Assembly: GCF_029407905.1 (NCBI RefSeq)
Contig: NC_073627.1
Span: 48,415,001 to 48,479,000 of the forward strand
DNA from: Bubalus kerabau
Taxonomy: Eukaryota > Chordata > Mammalia > Artiodactyla > Bovidae
Direction of reading: 5' to 3'
Length of the DNA: 64,000 nt
Both the position numbers and the translations under genes were made by a program. Below the pieces are notes generated by a model. The model did no database searches and had not been told where the DNA came from. It saw nothing but the letters and a program-made list of their open reading frames with translations. This document shows positions 20,356 through 32,749 of the stretch, one piece after another. The stretch's first letter is position 1; each line of letters begins with the position of its first letter.

Positions 20356-20842
20356 AGAACAGCCCTTTAGAACAGGCCAACTGTCAGTGAAAGGGTTATC
20401 AGCCAGGCCTCATAAGTGGTCACCAGCCAAATCACTTGGAGTCCTGCCCTCTGGCTACTGAGGTTCATTCCTGTGTCCAGGTGTCTATGTCCAAGGCATC
20501 AGAGGGACTTTCTCCCACTCCCTCTCTACAGACCACAGGAATACTGGCAGGGGCATTTGGGGAATGTACCTTCTCTACAGGGCCTGGGACACTCACCTTT
20601 CTAGAGGCAGTGGGCTGGTGGATGGGGGCCCCCCCTGCTATAAATACGTATGTGACACTTAGTCAAAGTGGGGGTTTGAGCCAAGACAGAGGTGTGTGGA
20701 TGGAACATATTGTCGACCTACCCCTTGATAGAAAGGGATGTTCTTACCAGGATGTGCTGTTCCTTTATGAGACTCTACCCCGAGGAGCTCCGTATATCCC
20801 ACTAGGACCCAGTACTCTGTGGGGTATATCAGCTTTCTGCTC
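20356..20842. other. Unique sequence
   Basis: No recognised feature; the 142-codon open frame at 20436-20864 runs into a SINE and looks random. Confidence 0.5.
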
Positions 20843-20849
20843 CCTCCCA

Positions 20850-21040
20850 CTTGTCATTGTTTAGTTGCTAAGTCATGTCTGACTTTTTGCAATCCCCCCA
20901 GGCTCCTCTGTTCATGCAATTTCCCAGGCAAGAATACTGGAGTGGGCTGCCATTTACTTCTCCAGGGGATCTTCCCACCCCAGGGATCGAACTCCTACAT
21001 TGGCAGGCAGATTCTTTACCACTGAGCCACCTGGGAAGCC
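20850..21040 (-). repeat. Bov-tA SINE
   Basis: Inverted copy with small deletions; duplication CCTCCCA at 20843-20849 and 21041-21047. Confidence 0.88.
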
Positions 21041-21047
21041 CCTCCCA

Positions 21048-21753
21048 GAGCTGGGACCAAAATTCTAAAGGTTCTCTCTCCTCTGCTATGCTTGCCTCCG
21101 CACCCAACCATACTTCTCGGAGGCCCAGACACACCAGATGGTGGCCCTGCTTGGGAGAGGCCCAGAACTTACATCTGCTTCACCTGTTGCTTCATCTTCT
21201 CAAAGGCAGCTCACTACTCTGATCCCCAGCCCCACACCTTACCAGGCGGTATAAGAGACAGATGGGGGAATAAAACCCCCAAATCCCTACAAAGGCTGAA
21301 TGGTGCCTCTTTCATGTTCTTAGAGGTTGGATAGGCTTGCCCATGGTCAAACACAGCTTCTGAGACAACACAAGTCTTATCTGACCAAACTAGTCCCCAA
21401 AACCTCATGGCAGTGCCTGGGCCCTGAATTTTTTTTTTTTGTGGACTCACTGCCCAGACTCTCCTTATAGATGTTCGAGCCAAGCCTGCAGAGGGCTTAG
21501 TGCAGAGGCAAGTCTCCACATGTTAGCATTGTATCAGCAACATGATGGGCCCGCTTGACTGGCGTGGGGAAGGGAAACAGGGACGGGTCCTGGGGTATCA
21601 TCCATGACGCATAGTGAGCTGTGCAGTAGCCTTGGGGAAGGTCCTTGAAAGGTCCATGGTTGCCCCTTCCTCGGGAGGGCAAACTGATCTTAGTTATCAG
21701 AAACCTGTACTGACCAGAGTCTTCAATGAATCTTCTTTCAAATGATAACATTT
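21048..21753. other. Unique sequence
   Basis: A T-run lies near 21429. No recognised repeat. Confidence 0.5.
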
Positions 21754-21870
21754 GGGAATTCTCTGGTGGTCCAGTGATTAGGAATCCATGCTTCCACCAC
21801 AGGGACATGGGTCTGAGCCCCGGTCAGGAAATTAAGATCCCACAGCTTGGCCAAATACAAATAAAATGAA
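21754..21870 (+). repeat. CHR-type SINE, short form
   Basis: gggaattctctggtggtcca head, cggtcaggaaattaagatcc body and an A-rich end. Confidence 0.75.
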
Positions 21871-21964
21871 ACACATTTACGTTAACACTTCTGCAAAAGC
21901 ATCTGAGTAAAACAGCAATTGTGAATGACGCAAGACTTAAAAAATGGCCACTGTTAAAAGTTTG

Positions 21965-22548
21965 ACTAGATTGCAGCACTGTTTATAATAGCCAGGACAT
22001 GGAAGCAACCTAGATGTCCATCAGTAGATGAATGGATAAGAAAGCTGTGGTACATATACACAATGGAGTATTGCTCAGCCATTAAAAAGAATACATTTAA
22101 ATCAGTTCTAATGAGGTGGATGAAACTGGAGCCTATTATACAGAGTGAAGTAAGCCAGAAAGAAAAACACCAATACAGTATACTAACGCATATATATGGA
22201 ATTTAGAAAGATGGTAACGACAACCCTGTATGCGATACAGCAAAAGAGACACAGATGTATAGAACAATCTTTTGGACTCTGTGGGAGAGGGAGGGGGGGA
22301 TGATTTGGGAGAATGGCATTAAAACATGTATAATATCATATAAGAAATGAATTGCCAGTCCAGGTTCGATGCACGACACTGGATGCTTGGGGCTGGTGCA
22401 CTGGGATGACCCAGAGGGATGGTATGGGGAGGGAGGTGGGAGGAGGGTTCAGGATGGGGAGCACGTGTACACCCATGGCGGATGCATGTTGATGTATGGC
22501 AAAACCAATACAATATAGTAAAGTAAAAAATAATAATAATAAATAAAT
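21965..22548 (+). mobile_element. L1 (bovine type), 5'-truncated 3' end
   Basis: Encodes the very end of ORF2 (hgtwkqp-like stretch around 22000, myysaikk-like around 22070-22090) followed by the L1 3' UTR and an AATAAA-rich tail. Perfect duplication AAAAGTTTG at 21956-21964 and 22549-22557. Confidence 0.9.
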
Positions 22549-22557
22549 AAAAGTTTG

Positions 22558-23494
22558 GCGAGAGTTTGTTATAATGCAATTGACAAGAAAATTTATTTCT
22601 GTGGCATACATTTTAAAATTATGACTAATAACATTATGCCAGAACATACCAGACTTTTAAAGAAAGTTAAGCATTACTTATTTGACAGTGCTTCTTATTG
22701 TAATTGAACATATTTTTTAAAGCATAATTAGTTTAATTTCATAGGGAGAAAGAGCACACCTTTTGAGATATTCCAGGGGCCATCTGGAAAATCTCAAAGT
22801 TAGTTCAAGGTTAATAATAATTCACTTAAAGTTTGATTTTTTTTTTTAGGAAATTTGCCAAAAAGGTCAAAAGATTTTAAAATGTTGTATTAAATAGGAT
22901 CATAGGTCCCTGTGAAAAAATACTTAGTTATCCATTTAACCAAAGTGACAATTAAAGACTTCAAAGGTAATTGCAGAAAGTTACAGAATTGTAAAAAACA
23001 AAACAATGAAAAACACTTTGCTGTTTTAATAGAGAAAATTCAGCTTAAGTAATCAAAGATATAATAAAGACAACATGAGGCACAGAAAAATATTTTTGAT
23101 AAAACACAGAACCTTTGATTTCTAGGCAGCTTATTTAAAAGGGAAAGAAACCTTTCAAAATTCTATTAATCTTATCCTCACATTAGTCCAGGAAAACTTT
23201 GTTCTTCCAGTAGATGAAAGAAAGTTAAGTTTTAGTTTTACATAAGCTTACTATTGATATTAAAGTTTATTTTTGTTTAAGCCAATTAAGCAGAACTCTT
23301 TTACAAATTAATTTTGGCAATACACCCCAGACGTACAAAGCATTACATATATATATAATGTTTATCCATAGACATATGTCAACATACAGGCAGACACAGA
23401 GACCCTAAAGTTTTCATTCCCAAACTTTAGCCATGGCTCAACAATGTAAAATTCACCAGTTTATAAGTAACAGTTGAATCCAAATGGTGTCTCT
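22558..23494. other. AT-rich sequence, unassigned
   Basis: Low GC with long A/T runs and no open frames. It could be old LTR or LINE sequence, but I recognise no family. Confidence 0.4.
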
Positions 23495-23506
23495 AGCAGA
23501 CAGAAC

Positions 23507-23779
23507 TTGAGAAGACAATGGCACCCCACTCCAGTACTCTTGCCTGGAAAATCCCATGGATGGAGGAGCCTGGAAAGCTGCAGTCCATGGGGTCGCTGAG
23601 GGTCGTCGGACACGACTGAGCAACTTCACTTTCACTTTTCACTTTCATGCATTGGAGAAGGAAATGGCAACCCACTCCAGTGTTCTTGCCTGGAGAATCC
23701 CAGGGACGGGGGAGCCTGGGGGGTTGCCGTCTATGGGGTCGCACAGAGTCGGACACGACTGAAGCGACTTAGCAGCAGC
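23507..23779 (+). repeat. Bov-A2 SINE (dimer)
   Basis: Duplication AGCAGACAGAAC (23495-23506) / AGCAGACACAAC (23780-23791). Confidence 0.93.
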
Positions 23780-23791
23780 AGCAGACACAAC

Positions 23792-24647
23792 AAGATAAGG
23801 CTACCCTCTCAGATGGCTAAAGTATTTTCCTAATATTTGTGGAGAAGACTTTTCAAATTTGTATTTGCCCTTGACAATCTTATTGACGCTGTGGACTAGA
23901 TTTTGGGCAAGGGGCTTTTCTATAGCAGTCTGTATTCTTAAAAACCTCTTCCGCTTTCTTTTCTTTTTTTTTTTTAGTCTAAGGCAATTGTGCACAGCGT
24001 TTACATTTCAAATACATGATGAGATTTACAACTTCAAGGGACAGAGAAAGAAGGCAGGCTTTCTCCTAGGAGTTTTGGGGCCCATTTTTCTATTGTCAGA
24101 AGTCTAGGGTAATTACTATTTAAATTTTTCCTTTGCATTAGGGGTCTGAGGACTCAGGTTCATTGTCAATCATGGTAACATCCTCCCCTTATATCTTTCT
24201 GTTTTCCCAGGGATTCTGCCTCTTAGCTAATCAGGCTTTGTCACAAGAACTCAGACCTTAATCTGCAGCAGCCCGTGCCCTCCTAGCTTTGCTAAATGGC
24301 ACACTACATCTCCAACTTATGATTCTATCCTCACACCCTGTCTGCAGCCCTAAAGGGAACTGTAGATGCCTAAATGTCCTTCTCTGACTTCAGCTCCTCC
24401 CCAACTCTCTAACTTGAGCTTCAGCCACTCCTTGTGTGAGCCTCAGAGGCCAGCTGAGCTGTTCACAGTAGGGACCAGTCGTCCGTTCCTCTTCTTTGTC
24501 ACAAGGGCACTACATGCAGTTCGTCAGGCAAGCACATTAGAACAGCTGGCACTTCCTGGGTGTCCAGATTTCCCCCATGGATACCTCTTTTCCAAGACCC
24601 GTTTGTCTGGTCTCCTGGCTGGCTTGCCAATTGTTGGTTCTCAAACA
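23792..24647. other. Unassigned sequence
   Basis: A T-run near 23964. It may belong with the LTR-like block that follows, but no motif proves it. Confidence 0.35.
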
Positions 24648-24960
24648 ACTCCCATACATGGAGGGCAAGGAGAGACCAAGGAGAGAGGCAATTGGCAGGT
24701 TTAACAAACTAGGGAACTTGCGTACAAGGCTTGTCTTGGTGGGCTGCAAAGTCAGTATACCTCCCCTCCTGCCTGCCAAATCTTAAAAGTTTATATAGAA
24801 CCCTTAACTGGGTTGAGTCACGCCAACTTACTCTCTCAAGGCTGTACCCTTGAATTAGCACCTGGTGTTAAATGGTGGGCGAAGTGTACTTTCCAAGGAC
24901 AGGACATGGGTTAGGAGCCTCTCGTTGCCTGGGTCCAGCCAATTGGGTCAACCAGCAGTC
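24648..24960 (+). mobile_element. LTR-like repeat, copy 2
   Basis: Homologous in the same orientation to 17010-17485. Contains a TATA-like TTATATAGAA near 24790, as expected of an LTR promoter. Family not identified. Confidence 0.45.
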
Positions 24961-25374
24961 ATGTCTTCTCAGTGACGTCCTCCAACGTCAGGCAGAGAGA
25001 CACAAGTCCCAGTGGAGTACACCTGGTCCTTTCTCTACAGCGGAGAGTGAGAGAAATGAGCTCCTGGTCTAGCAAGGCCCAGCCACAAGACAGCTTCCCC
25101 CCTCCCCACCTCGTTCCTCCCACCCCCACTCTTACCTGCACTGCCTTTCACTCCCTTTCCTCCAGCTCAGATCTGCCTCTCCCCTTGAAGCCTCTTCTTT
25201 TCCCAGGATCATATTTTCCCTCAGTTCACACCCCCGACACGCTTTCTCATGTGTATGGAAAAAGATCTCCGAGTTGTTCTAATTACCCTCTCTCCCATTT
25301 AAACCTGTTCACCTGTTGGAGTCCCCGCTGGTGTGTTTTGACCACTACAAACACAACAAGTCAGCTCAATGTGG
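24961..25374. other. Unique sequence
   Basis: Pyrimidine-rich, no recognised feature. Confidence 0.5.
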
Positions 25375-25590
25375 CAGAGTCATTCAGGATAGCCCTGAAT
25401 TTGAATCTCCAATCTACTACGCCCCTTATTGCTCCATAACTTTGGGAAAGTTACTAAAACTTTCTGAACTTCAGTCTCCCCACCTCCTAAATGGTGAGGA
25501 TTATAATGGCTCCCTCATAGTATCTCTTGTGCAAATGAAATGAAATACAGCTTATGAAGTCTATGATGTGATTTACACACTTAGCAACAG
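25375..25590 (+). repeat. MIR SINE
   Basis: Forward MIR pattern: ataactttgggaaagttact, ctgaacttcagtctcc, gtgaggattataatggctcc. Confidence 0.75.
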
Positions 25591-25700
25591 TTTCTTGATG
25601 ATTATTCAGGGAAGGTTCTTCCCAGATTGGTGTTCCCTTCCAGGTGCTTGGGGAAACATTAAGAGCTCTTGAAAATGCCATTTTCCCCAGAACACTACAT

Positions 25701-25927
25701 GTATATGCGTGCTTAGTTAAAAAGTTGTGTCCGAGTCTTTGTGAACCCATGGATGGTAGCCCACCAGGCTTCTCTGTCCATGAAATTTTCCAGGCAAGAG
25801 TACTAGAGTGGGTTGCCATTTCCTACTCCAAGGGATCTTCTGGACCCAGGGGTCAAACCCGAGTCTCCTGCATCTCCTGCATTGGCAGGCGGATTCTTTA
25901 CTCCTGCACCACCTGGGAAGCCCTTTT
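25701..25927 (-). repeat. Bov-tA SINE
   Basis: Inverted copy; 12-bp duplication AGAACACTACAT (25689-25700) / AGAATACTACAT (25928-25939). Confidence 0.92.
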
Positions 25928-26179
25928 AGAATACTACATACCTGAAGGTATCACCATTCCTACCAGTAGATCGAAGTGAGAGAGATCCGGCCTGGTCAGC
26001 GTCAAACATACTCCTCGCTCTGTTCTGTTTCCTCTCCGTGCCCTCAGGATCCTCTCAAGGTCTTCTGAAGTGGCTCTTGACCAAAGTTTTCCCAGATGGC
26101 TTAGGCCTTTGTGGGTAGGATGGGAGGGTCAGGCGAGAATGACCCTGATGGTGGATTTCATCACAGAGCACTTGGGTCT

Positions 26180-26335
26180 ATACCTAACACTGTGTGGATA
26201 TTATCAATCACAGTGAGAGAGTGGTACTCCCAAGCCCATTTTACAAATGAGAAGGCCTCGTACCCAGAGGAGAGCTACCTTGCCCAAGGTCTCACAGCTC
26301 TCAAGGGACAGAGCTGATAGTCAAACTCGGGAATG
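26180..26335 (-). repeat. MIR SINE
   Basis: Reverse MIR core: cattttacaaatgagaaggc, ccttgcccaaggtctcacag. Confidence 0.8.
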
Positions 26336-27570
26336 TCTGAATCTGAAAAGATACATTTTCCAACCCCAATAAAAATGCTTCCACAAGATCTCAATAGTGT
26401 AGAGTATCATGGCGCCAGCTTCGAATATGAAATATCTAAGTTACAGAATATCCTTCAAGAAGCAACACTGCACAGTTTCCTGGCATATATAGCAATTCAA
26501 CTTGATGGCTAATTGAATGTTGCTACATGGCTCTTGTTAAAGACCCTCTTTAATGGATAAGACTCATTTGCAATTAGCAGTCTGGTTTATATACAAACAT
26601 CAGATAGTCCAGGATCCTTAAAAAGGTTTCTGTGGTGTTCAGTTGGTTAAGGATTTCCCTCCCCAATCAGATTTACAACGCACTGTAGTATGTGTAGGGA
26701 TTTATGAGGAATGGGTTTAGATTGAGTCCATTTGGCCCAGATTTTCAGACTCTGCCTTAATTTTGTGTAATGGTCTTTTTGATGCATGCAAAATATTAAG
26801 TGCAGGATTAAACACTAAAAACATTTCCAGACAAATTCATTTGCAAATAAAATAATCTAATTCCCCAGTAGACAATGGGCCCAGATTTTTGCTGTGGTAA
26901 ATTTATTCACTTATGAGTGAATAAATGAACACATGGATGAATTCACTTTCTTTGACACTGAGGATGCTTTTCTGAGATGCAAGGAGGGGGGACCCTCTTC
27001 TAATCCTGGGAAACCTGGGGCCTCTCCAGAGCCTACAGCCCAAGGAATGTGAGGTTACAAAGTGCAGGTCCCTGCCTCCAGCGTCCTGCAAATACTGACA
27101 GGCAAGGTTAGCAAGCTGAGATCTATAATCAGCTTGAATGCTTAACATGTGCTGGATACAAGTTGCTGCCACCACCATTCCCTAATTTTAAAAAAGATGC
27201 ATTTCTTTCTATTATACAGATGGCGTTATTAATTATTATTTCAAACTCGGAGGGGCCTCAGTACACAACTTTTTTTTCCTGGCAGTTCATTCCTCTAAAG
27301 AAAGCTTAAAGATCAATTATTATAAACCAAAGTGTTTTTCTGCTATTGGTTTATAAATAAACACCTCACACAACAACTATTCCCATTTAGTTACTTCAGT
27401 GTACACTTAGCAAATAATTTGTCATGAAGGGTATTCCAGGCAGGGGTATTAAGCAAAGCTGGGCCTAAGTGTAGCTTATTGAGATTTTATTTATAGTTGC
27501 TCTATTTTTTTTTTCCTTTTCCAGGTAAAAACTGCAAAGGCCAGGGCACACAGAGTGGACTTTAGGGGCT
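26336..27570. other. Unassigned AT-rich sequence
   Basis: 26380-26620 is AT-rich with several TAAT/ATTA cores and no repeat identity. About 26910-27060 is related to 28565-28715 (a repeat pair). No open frames of note. Confidence 0.4.
26910..27060 (+). repeat. Unidentified repeat, copy 1
   Basis: Shares order and wording with 28565-28715: tgag..aaatgaacac..ggatgaattc, a tctga..ctgagatgct block, and ggaccctcttct..cctgg. Confidence 0.4.
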
Positions 27571-27574
27571 CAGC

Positions 27575-27680
27575 AGCCAGTTGATCTGAGCTCTGGAATG
27601 GATCCAGCCTGCTGTGTGGCCATTGGAAAACCACATAACACCTCTGCGCTGTTTGCATTTGTGTTAAATCATTGTGGAGG
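27575..27680 (+). repeat. MIR SINE fragment
   Basis: Forward MIR-like segment (gtgtggccattggaaaacca, acctctgcgctgtttgcatt) ending where a Bov-tA inserts. Confidence 0.55.
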
Positions 27681-27905
27681 CCTCCTCCCTATGGCGCTAG
27701 TGGTAAAGAACCTGCCTGCCTATGCAGGAGACATAAGAGATGCGGGTTCGATCCCTGAGCTGGGAAGATCCCCTGGAGGAGGGCATGGCAACCCACTCCA
27801 GTATTCTTGCCTGGAGAATCCTATGGATAGAGGACCCTGGCGGGCTACAGTCCATAGGGTCGCAGAGTCAAACACAACCCACAACCGAAGCGACTTAGCA
27901 CACAC
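27681..27905 (+). repeat. Bov-tA SINE
   Basis: Head with a ctatggcgctagtggtaaag variant, then a complete BovA unit. Confidence 0.88.
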
Positions 27906-28564
27906 GCCTGTGTGTCAGCTTCCTCTGCTGCTGCAGTTTGACACAAGCCCTGACCAGGTCACAAATTCCTAGTTAATGGGATAAAAATGAGTTTGAATCT
28001 GGGATTCTGGTCATTAACCCCATGTCACCATCTGCTGGAGCAGGGGCTTGACAGGGCCAGGTGAATGAGAATCACCCAGCATGTTAAAATGCAGATTGCG
28101 ACTGCCTTCCTCCTCCTACCCCTCTGCAGCTGAATCTCTACGGTCGGGGGCTTGGAGGCTCTCTGCCCTTACAGGGTTATGGAGCGCAGATCAGGGACCC
28201 CACCCAGACCCAGCCATGTCCCGGGAGCTCTTCCTCTGTATCAGGCATGCCAAACTGGTGTCTGGAGTTTTGCTTTTGCATTACCTTCAGCCTAGAGAAA
28301 TTTCCCCCAGGCTGGCTTCTTCTCATAAGTCACCTGATGGGAGAGGCCATGGCTGGCCTCCTGTCTCCACCCTCCACCCCACTTATGATGCCATCAGATG
28401 CTCCCTTCTCTTCTCTGGGCCCATCATTGTCAGGAAATTAATCTCATCTCCTTTTGAATTATCTGTTGCATAGACCCACCCCCAACCCCAGTACAGAGAC
28501 CCTGTCTGGCTTGTTGGAAGGTGTACCCCAGCGTGAAGGACCTGGGAGGGGCTTGTCAGTATGA
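27906..28564. other. Unique sequence
   Basis: No recognised repeat; an imperfect inverted CTCF-like motif lies near 28029. Confidence 0.45.
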
Positions 28565-28715
28565 GAATTCATGAGTAAATGAACACTGGGTGAATTCCCT
28601 TATTTCTGATGCTGATGCTGCTCCTTTGAAATGCTAGAATGGAGACCCTTTTCTGACCTGGAAAGAAGGGGTACTGGGACCTGCTCTGAACCTTGTTCCT
28701 GAGGAAGGTGAAGGC
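28565..28715 (+). repeat. Unidentified repeat, copy 2
   Basis: Same direction as the copy at 26910-27060, moderately diverged. No known family was recognised. Confidence 0.4.
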
Positions 28716-28892
28716 CTGCCCCTCAAGCCTGTTCATTGTGACCCCAGCACCCAAGGAAGACTTCAGTGGAATCAGAGTCCCTGCGTTCAGCAGGAAGCTA
28801 TGCACCCAGAGAATCTCAGCTGGGGTTATTTGACCAGAAAATCCTAACTTCGAGGGCCTTTGAATAAGTTCTCCTTAATTTCATTGTCTACA

Positions 28893-29117
28893 AAAACATG
28901 TGCTAAGTTGCTTCAATAGTGTTTGACTCTTTGCGACCCTATGGGCGGTAGCCCTCCAGGCTCCTCTGTCCATGGGGATTCTCCAAGAAAGAATACTGAA
29001 ATGGGTTGCCATGCCCTCCTCCAAGGAATCTTCCAGATGTAAGGATCGAACCTGAGACCCTTATGTCTCCTGCATCGGCAGAGGGGTCCTTTACCACTAG
29101 CACCACCTGGGAAGCCC
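28893..29117 (-). repeat. Bov-tA SINE
   Basis: Inverted, moderately diverged; ends caccacctgggaagccca. Confidence 0.88.
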
Positions 29118-29483
29118 ACAGAAATGTGGGTCCTGGTGAAAGTTGAGGTCAGGTATGAACTGCATGCTAGTTACCTACCCAGTTAAGAGGTTGTTCCATT
29201 TGACTTCTCCTGACTTTGCATGGACAACTGACCTTGACACTTCCCATACAAGCTTCTCTCCTCTTTCCTCATCAGATAGGATAATGATATCATGAAGAAA
29301 TTATTAAACAAGTGGTGTTTAATAACTGCTTGCAAGCAGGAAATAAGGAAGACAATCACACAAGGGTCTCTGAGCTCTTCCTTACCCTCAATCAATTTTT
29401 GGATAACCAAAAATTAGTTTGTAATGAGTCCCTACCCCCTCCTACAGAGTCAGTGGCTACTTTCTCTTATTAATTTGCTTTCC
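29118..29483. other. Unique sequence
   Basis: No recognised feature. Confidence 0.5.
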
Positions 29484-29492
29484 ACGAGACAC

Positions 29493-29704
29493 TTCTCAGT
29501 CTTCCCAGGTGGCTGAGTGATAAAGAATCTGCCTGCAATGCAGGAGACATGGGTTCGATCCTTGGGTCAGGAAGATCCCATGGAGGAGGACATGGCAACC
29601 CACTCCAGTATTCTTGCCTGAGAAAATCCCATGGACAGAGGAGCCTGGTGGGCTACAGTCCATGGGGTCGCAAAGAGCTGGGCTCAACTTAGAACTAAAC
29701 AACA
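29493..29704 (+). repeat. Bov-tA SINE
   Basis: Perfect 9-bp duplication ACGAGACAC at 29484-29492 and 29705-29713. Confidence 0.92.
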
Positions 29705-29806
29705 ACGAGACACGCTGACCTGTGATTCCTTAGACACCTACGGCCTACCCCTCCAGGTAGGCTGAGGAAAACTCCCAGACAATGCTCATGTTTATCCTAT
29801 TTGAAG

Positions 29807-29821
29807 ACACACACACACACA
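29807..29821 (+). repeat. (CA)n short run
   Basis: Seven CA units. Confidence 0.9.
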
Positions 29822-29835
29822 ATGGGGAAGAAGGC

Positions 29836-29932
29836 CTAGAGGAAGGGGATATATGTATACCTATAGCTGATTCACTTCATTGTACAGCAGAAACTAATAC
29901 AACATTATACTCCAATACAAATTTTTTTTTAA
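29836..29932 (+). mobile_element. L1 3'-end relic
   Basis: ggggatatatgtatacctat, cagctgattcacttcattgt-type order and cagaaactaatacaacatta typify the artiodactyl L1 3' UTR. Confidence 0.75.
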
Positions 29933-29939
29933 TGACACA

Positions 29940-31050
29940 AAAGTTCTCTCTCATATAAATGAAGCAGGCCTGGCTCACATCTACCCCATGGATAGAAGCA
30001 GGTACCCAGGGCACCAAGGTCCTGATGTCTGCTTTGATTTCATGTCATTTCCCTTGTCCTTAGGGTGTGGAAGCCTGCTGCACTCCACCTCTCTCCCATC
30101 CACCCTCTTTATGTTTTTCTCCTCTAGGTCTGATTTATTTCCTCTTTCTGTCTTTATTCATCCCCCTCTTTGAGTCTTCCTCTGCTCCTCTTTCCCCTGG
30201 GAAGGAAGTCATAGAAAGAAATCATCGCTGTTTGCTTTTGCTCTGTCTCTCCATCCCGAGAGCCAACTACTTCCCACATCAGGACAAAGAAGCAGGAAAA
30301 AATGCCCTGAAATCAACAAGCCACAGGCAGGCTTTCAACAAAAACTTTATCAACACCACTCTGGCCTTAGGTGAGCTGGCGAGCTTGCAGAAGGCCAGCC
30401 AGAGAAACAGAGGGCCAAACAAGCAGGTCCTGCTGCTGAGTGGAACTTCCTCTCCCCCTTGTGGTTACAACTGCTTTTGATCTTCGGGAACCAGTCATTG
30501 GCGGTAGTGGTATCTTATCATACCGTGATCATTTTCTTATTTCACAGCTTCCTTGACTCATCAACCCACCTACCTTCTTAGATCAGTACCCCACCACCCT
30601 TCCACGCCGCTCCCCACTCTATCCATCCATCTGCTCTTTCCAAAAGGTTTTCACTGCGTGCATCTCAGTGCACTTCACTCGGGTACTTATTTGCATTTGA
30701 TGACTTTTCTGTATCTCCTGTATTCATTTTCATTCCATTTATTTACTCCCTAGCTCTTTCATAAAACAACGTGAAATCAGAGCAATGAACTGGGAATAAG
30801 AAAGAGGTAAAGAGGACGGAAGGAAAGGGAGCAACACATCTATGTTTGCAATCACGTTCATCTTTTTCCCCGCATCTACATGCGTCCCGCTACAGATTCA
30901 TTACACAGGTTTGAACGTGTCCGAGCCCGCGGGCAGCACTTCAAGGGAATAAACAGGAGGTAGAAAGCATAGCCCTGCTCCCAGGGAACTTTTCATCTCA
31001 CAGGCGAGGCACTAGTAATGTCTCCTGTCTGTACCACAGTTGACGTGAAG
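29940..31050. other. Unique sequence
   Basis: The 137-codon open frame at 30067-30480 has random-looking composition and no recognisable domain. No repeat recognised. Confidence 0.5.
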
Positions 31051-31059
31051 CTCTTAGGT

Positions 31060-31235
31060 AGGAGTTTTCCTATCTGATTTCTGGAAGCAGAACGGGGGCA
31101 TTGTTTCCACGGTATAAAAGAAGAAACTGAGGCTCAGAGAGGTGAAGGATGCTGAGAACATAGGAGGAGGATCGAGATCAAAGCCCAGTCTGCTGGCACC
31201 AGATTTCACGGCCTTTCCACTCTGCTGTTATTCTA
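31060..31235 (-). repeat. MIR SINE
   Basis: agaagaaactgaggctcaga, aaagcccagtctgctggcac and tttccactctgctgtta follow the reverse MIR order. Confidence 0.8.
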
Positions 31236-31549
31236 ACCAAACTCCCTCCCCCGATGCATGAAGCCATGTGACGGTGCCATGTCGACTGGTCACGATAAGA
31301 ATCGCTGGCTCTGGGGAAAATGAAGTCAGTGAAGGCTGGAGAGAAGTGCGAGGAAAGATGAGTGGGAGATGGAGTCTGGAGAGAGATACAGGACTTGGCC
31401 AGAAGGCTACACTGGGAGGCCCTTTCAGACCTGTGTGTCTTTGAGTGTGTCATCCGAAGGGCCGCAGAGGAGCCACCAGAGAGGCTGGGTTTTCAAAAGC
31501 TTGTTGTAAAAAGAGTAAGGGAGAGGTAATTGTATTTTCCCTTCATCTC

Positions 31550-32070
31550 TGTTTATACACATACAAAAGTATGCTATTACACAGCCACTAAAAGAAGCAA
31601 AATAGAGTCTTTTGTAGAGATATGGATGGACCTAGAGTCTGTCATACAGAGTGAAGGATGTCAGAAAAAGAAAAACAAATCTGGTATATTAACGCATGTA
31701 TGTGGAATCTAGAAAAATAGTATATTTGGCCTTAATTTCCAGAGCAGGAATACAGATGCAGATGTAGAGAATGGACATGTAGACACACAGTGAGGGAAGG
31801 GGAGGGGAGGGTGAATCGAGAGATTAGGACTGACATATATACACGTCCGTGTGTAAAACCGATAGCTAGTGGGGAGCTGCCGTATAGCACAGGAAGCTCT
31901 GTTCAGTGCTGTGTGATGACCGCTGTTCTGTTCAGTGCTCTGGGATGAGGGGAGTGTGAGGGGTCCAAGAGGGAAGGAATATATGTATACATACAGCTGA
32001 TTCCCTTCAATGGGACAGCAGAAACTAGCACAACATTGTAAGGCAATTATATTCCAATAAAAATATTTTT
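31550..32070 (+). mobile_element. L1 3' end, older copy
   Basis: Residual ORF2 end (gagatatggatggacctaga, cagagtgaaggatgtcagaa) and 3' UTR (tatacatacagctgattccc) with an ataaaaata end. An antisense open frame across it (274 codons) is an artefact. Confidence 0.85.
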
Positions 32071-32749
32071 CAAATGTATACATACACATATGCCTCCTTT
32101 TTCCATGTCTGATTGTGCCTTCAATTAGCAAGAATTTATTGCCTGCTAATTTGGTACAAGCACTTTGATAAAGCCTTGAGGGAGGGTACCAGCAAGTGAG
32201 AGACATCTTTGCACTGTTATTGGAGGAGGTAATTGACAAAGTGTGACAGCGGTTGACCCTCGAGCTGGCCCCGGGCAATGAGAGGCTCCTTACCCCTCCG
32301 CCGTCCTTGGAATGTGTGTTTTGCCCACTGCTCCCGCCATGGGAGCTGATTTCAAGGACACGGGCATGAGACAGCAATGTGTTGCTGAGACCATCTGGAT
32401 GGTGTATGTGACTGAGCCCAGTTAAGGCTTCTATATAAACTTGTAAGGTTCTGGTGGGCGGGTATAGAGATCTCATCTTGCTGCATCCAAGACAAGCCTC
32501 CTCTGTAAGTTCCTCTGCTTGTGAAACCGCCACCGACCAATCTGGAGGGCTGCCTCTTCCCTTGGTCTCTCCCTGCCCTCCGAGTCCAGGGGCCAGTTTG
32601 TAAATTAATGATTGTTCCTAAGGAGTGCACAGGGCAGGTGGTCTGTGCACAAGGCAGAGAAAGCTCTGGACTGTGGGATACTGGGGAGGAGTGTGGCACT
32701 TAAATGTTCCACTAAGTTCTCTGTTGCAGATTGAATTTCCATGGAGGGA
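32071..32749. other. Unique sequence
   Basis: No recognised feature. Confidence 0.5.

Noticed and set aside
30067..30480. 137-codon plus-strand open frame
   Set aside because: Random-looking composition, no homology recognised, no splice context.
31709..32533. 274-codon minus-strand open frame
   Set aside because: Runs antisense through an L1 3' end and into unique sequence; no domain and low-complexity composition.
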